Origin: Jiulongibacter sp024742395
GTDB taxonomy: Bacteria > Bacteroidota > Bacteroidia > Cytophagales > Spirosomataceae
DNA: 64,000 bases
Reading direction: 5' to 3'
Assembly (NCBI GenBank): GCA_965249455.1
Contig: OZ252236.1
Span: 2,852,001 to 2,916,000 of the forward strand
Shown piece by piece: positions 61,636 to 64,000 of the stretch. How positions within the stretch are numbered: the stretch's first letter is position 1; the number at the start of each line of letters is the position of its first letter. The notes beneath the pieces are model-generated. The model worked only from the letters and a program-made list of their open reading frames with translations. It was not told the origin of the DNA and did not search any database. The translations under genes were made by a program, and so were the position numbers.

Positions 61636-62238
61636 CTACGGAGTGTTCATTCCTGCTTGATTTATTAGGATAGCCACTGTCTCCGGGCCTTTATTAAAAA
61701 GAAGATCAATAATAGATAAATTTGGAACAAATACGTTACCAAACGTCTGATTGTATGAAATAAATTGAAAATCCAAGTTTTCTGTGTTATCCTTTGGAGA
61801 AGAATTGAACCTGGCTTTTGAACCCACAGAAGAAACCCAATTGAGTTCTTTTTTTAGATTCATTGCCCTTAAACAGAACGAGAGTGCATCTAATTGAATA
61901 TCAACAAGATACTTGTAATCTTTTTCAAATATAGGAACGAAAAGATAATCGTAATACCGATAAAATGGTGAGTTTCTGTAAGCGGCCTCAATAGTACGTA
62001 GCTGGGTTCTTTGCCATAAAGAATGATTGTCAATCTGAACTTCCTTAATGGGTGTCTTTCCTGAGCTCGCATGGACAGGAATAATCAAATTTTCAACTTT
62101 ATTGGCTCCTAAAATTTTTGCTCTATTTCTGTAGGATTGCTTTAAATAAAGATCATTTTGATCCCAATTTATACTCTCACTTTTGATTAACTCTGTAAAA
62201 TAGAGTACACTTGGCAGAAAATTTGGAGTAAAAATCAT
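61636..62238 (-). CDS. WbqC-like family protein
   Basis: The 200-residue protein has the WbqC family layout: an early PSVLYFTELIKSESINWDQNDLYLKQSYRNRAKILGANKVENLIIPV and a LWQRTQLRTIEAAYRNSPFYRYYDYLFVPIFE stretch. Members are proposed to help amino-sugar formation for surface polysaccharides, but the reaction is not settled. It lies between clpC and the large repeat protein and is divergent from the latter. Confidence 0.85.
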   Translation of the reverse strand: MIFTPNFLPSVLYFTELIKSESINWDQNDLYLKQSYRNRAKILGANKVENLIIPVHASSGKTPIKEVQIDNHSLWQRTQLRTIEAAYRNSPFYRYYDYLFVPIFEKDYKYLVDIQLDALSFCLRAMNLKKELNWVSSVGSKARFNSSPKDNTENLDFQFISYNQTFGNVFVPNLSIIDLLFNKGPETVAILINQAGMNTP

Positions 62239-62326
62239 TGATAGATTTCAGCTAAAAGTATGAAATTGCAGACTTATGCGTTTAAACTATAGTTGGACGC
62301 CACAAAACTACGCTTTCTCAACTAAA

Positions 62327-64000
62327 ATGACCATTCAGAAAACTCATTTAATCCAATTCTTCCTTTTGCTTTGCTTTGGACTTTTCTCTGCAGTTCAATC
62401 CTATGCACAGACTATCATTTATCTTGAAGCTCGAGATGATTATAGCGGAGAGAGCCTGAAAGTAGAATTTAGAGTAGAATCTCTGAAGAATAAACATTCC
62501 TATACTATTAAGAATGAAGATGGCTTAAAGTATATAGAAATGCCCAAGAACGAGTCTTTGAAAATCAGGGCAACTTTGGAAGGGTATTATGTAGAAGAAA
62601 GAATTTTAAATGTAGGAGACATTACTTCCAGTAATTTCGAATACAAAGTGGCTCTGCAAAAGCGACCCACAGCTAAATTACTAATAAAGGCTATTTCTGC
62701 AGAGAACGACAAACCTGTACCGGCAAGTTTTGATGTTTTTTTTGAGGGTCGAATGATAGGAAGGGGTAATACTACTAAAAGTGTTAATCAATATGAACTG
62801 GTGGTTAGACAAGATGGCCTTTATTCAATTAGCACGAATTCCGATGGATTTAAAAGTCAGGAAAAAAAGATAAATGTTGAGGTAGGTATTCCTGAAACGC
62901 TTGTTAATGCCGAGGTGATTCTCGGTAAACCAGCCAAAGAAATTGCTGTAAAAGTGATAGATGAGCAAAGTGGAGCACCTGTACCTTCAAATATTGTGAT
63001 AAAAAAAAATGAAGGTGACACGGAGTTGTTAAATACAGACATCCCCAATGGTATGACGCTTTTTACTTTTGAGGATGGCATAAATTATGACATTGAGGTT
63101 TCTGCAGAGAATTATGGAATTCTTTCGAAATCATTATATGGTAGTCAAATTGAGGATCTAACGCTTCGACTCCGTCCTGAAACCTTTGTAGAGTTTTTGA
63201 TTACCGATAGTAAGACTAAAAGAGAATTAAATTCTGAAATCATAATTGAATCGCCGACCGGAGAAAGTAAACCAATAGAAGGAAACTTATTTTATCCCAA
63301 AGAGAAAGGAACTTACAAATTTACGGCAAGTAGCTCTGGATATGTAAATAGTACAGGGACTGTTACTGTGAATAGTCTGAATTCTGGCAGAATGCTTTCT
63401 AGCGTAGAGTTAAAAGAGGCAGACAAACGTTTTCATATAACGGTGATAGACCACTATAGCCGAGAAGTTTTAGAAAATGTAGAATTCAGAGTTTTCGGAC
63501 CGAAAGGTGAACCATTGAAAGGGGTTGTTCAGGATGAAAAGAAGGATTGGGTTTTCATCACAGACCCAAAGAAAGAGTATTTCTTGGAAGTGAGTCTGGA
63601 TACATTCCAGGATTACACAAAAATGTTAAGCGAAGATCAGAAAAACATGACTGTAGAGCTTTACTGGGCTATTCCGTTTACGTATAACATTAAGTTAATT
63701 GATAAGTTTCTTGGTAACATCGTGAATGCCGCCTCACTTCAGGTAACTGATGGAAAGACAGGAAAGGATTTATTTGTATACCATGATGTAGCAAATCAAT
63801 CTTTCAAAGTAAAAATAGGGAGAAACCAACCAGTGGCTTATAGTGTTGTGGCAAAAGGATATAAAGATGATATAGCTGGCATTAATACAAAAGAAGGAAA
63901 TGAAGTTGAAATATTGTTAGAAAGAGATGACAATGGATTGATAACTTTCTTTGCTGAAGATTATTTGACTGGAAAACCTTTGACACCCGTTTTCAGCTAT
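62327..64000 (+). CDS. Large secreted multi-domain repeat protein (cut by right edge)
   Basis: The frame is open from ATG 62327 to the edge, 558 codons, with no stop. A signal peptide is clear (HLIQFFLLLCFGLFSAVQSYAQ). The mature part is a string of domains of about 90 residues, each opening with a phrase like VKVIDEQSGAPVPSNIVI, VTDGKTGKDL, TDSKTKRELNSEIII or EDYLTGKPLTPVF. These resemble carboxypeptidase-regulatory-like or PEGA-type beta sandwiches. Such chains often precede an OmpA-like or sorting domain, but the end is out of view. Function is unknown; surface structure or cell-wall attachment is possible. Confidence 0.8.
   Translation, partial: MTIQKTHLIQFFLLLCFGLFSAVQSYAQTIIYLEARDDYSGESLKVEFRVESLKNKHSYTIKNEDGLKYIEMPKNESLKIRATLEGYYVEERILNVGDITSSNFEYKVALQKRPTAKLLIKAISAENDKPVPASFDVFFEGRMIGRGNTTKSVNQYELVVRQDGLYSISTNSDGFKSQEKKINVEVGIPETLVNAEVILGKPAKEIAVKVIDEQSGAPVPSNIVIKKNEGDTELLNTDIPNGMTLFTFEDGINYDIEVSAENYGILSKSLYGSQIEDLTLRLRPETFVEFLITDSKTKRELNSEIIIESPTGESKPIEGNLFYPKEKGTYKFTASSSGYVNSTGTVTVNSLNSGRMLSSVELKEADKRFHITVIDHYSREVLENVEFRVFGPKGEPLKGVVQDEKKDWVFITDPKKEYFLEVSLDTFQDYTKMLSEDQKNMTVELYWAIPFTYNIKLIDKFLGNIVNAASLQVTDGKTGKDLFVYHDVANQSFKVKIGRNQPVAYSVVAKGYKDDIAGINTKEGNEVEILLERDDNGLITFFAEDYLTGKPLTPVFSY

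Overview
The window looks like a chromosomal segment of a low-GC Bacteroidota bacterium, most likely of the Cytophagales type. The evidence is a SusC/SusD pair run by an ECF sigma factor and a FecR anti-sigma factor, two secreted proteins with type IX secretion C-termini, an LpxC/FabZ fusion gene, and TAnnTTTG promoter elements. The placement below phylum is inference. There is no rRNA, CRISPR array, phage or insertion sequence. Most of it is ordinary chromosome; the accessory-looking parts are 1-29 kb and the tRNA surroundings near 29.5 kb.

Region by region. 1-1.65 kb holds a cut-off gene and a full gene of the same duplicated exported repeat family, then a small outer-membrane barrel. 1.65-5.4 kb holds an AraC regulator and a two-subunit molybdenum hydroxylase (IorA/IorB type) with a 21-bp-period direct repeat between them. 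5.6-7.1 kb is a secreted GH30 glycosidase on the minus strand. 7.3-20.7 kb is a nutrient-uptake locus: ECF sigma, FecR, SusC, SusD, then a PqaA-like hydrolase, a purple-acid-phosphatase-like enzyme, a glycerophosphodiester phosphodiesterase and an unrecognised 716-residue secreted protein. The enzyme set points to scavenging of organic phosphoesters. 20.7-23.6 kb is an arsenic resistance operon (arsR, arsC, ACR3, plus a metallophosphoesterase) with a clear ArsR operator and a second partial copy. 23.7-29.2 kb carries a GH16 lipoprotein, a LytS/LytTR two-component pair and a TonB-type outer-membrane protein whose promoter has a LytTR-style direct repeat.

29.4-29.7 kb has a tRNA with anticodon CAT and a decayed partial copy of its 5' half with its upstream flank. 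30-34.5 kb is a small acidic lipoprotein, a type-IX-secreted SGNH esterase with thrombospondin type 3 repeats, a photolyase and an SDR. 34.7-43.2 kb is a compact lipid A operon: HD phosphohydrolase, lpxD, lpxC-fabZ, lpxA, then a lone ABC ATPase and a giant type-IX-secreted adhesin-like protein. 43.3-45.4 kb has a DUF4920 protein facing an ECF sigma / anti-sigma / Spy-like trio.

45.4-62.2 kb is mostly housekeeping: split transketolase, peroxiredoxin, an M23 peptidase, a fumarylacetoacetate hydrolase family enzyme, an M48 peptidase, MscS with DUF389, sucC, a LolD-like ATPase, a queuosine precursor transporter, a Cys-rich membrane peptide, a YfiT-type transferase, an inositol monophosphatase, a DUF4105 protein, ClpC and WbqC. 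A secreted multi-repeat protein runs off the right edge.

The clearest new material is regulatory. Three regulators of different families (AraC, ArsR, LytTR) each sit beside a repeat with the geometry expected for that family, and each site lies in front of the gene the regulator most plausibly controls. All functions are read from sequence by eye; no database search was run.
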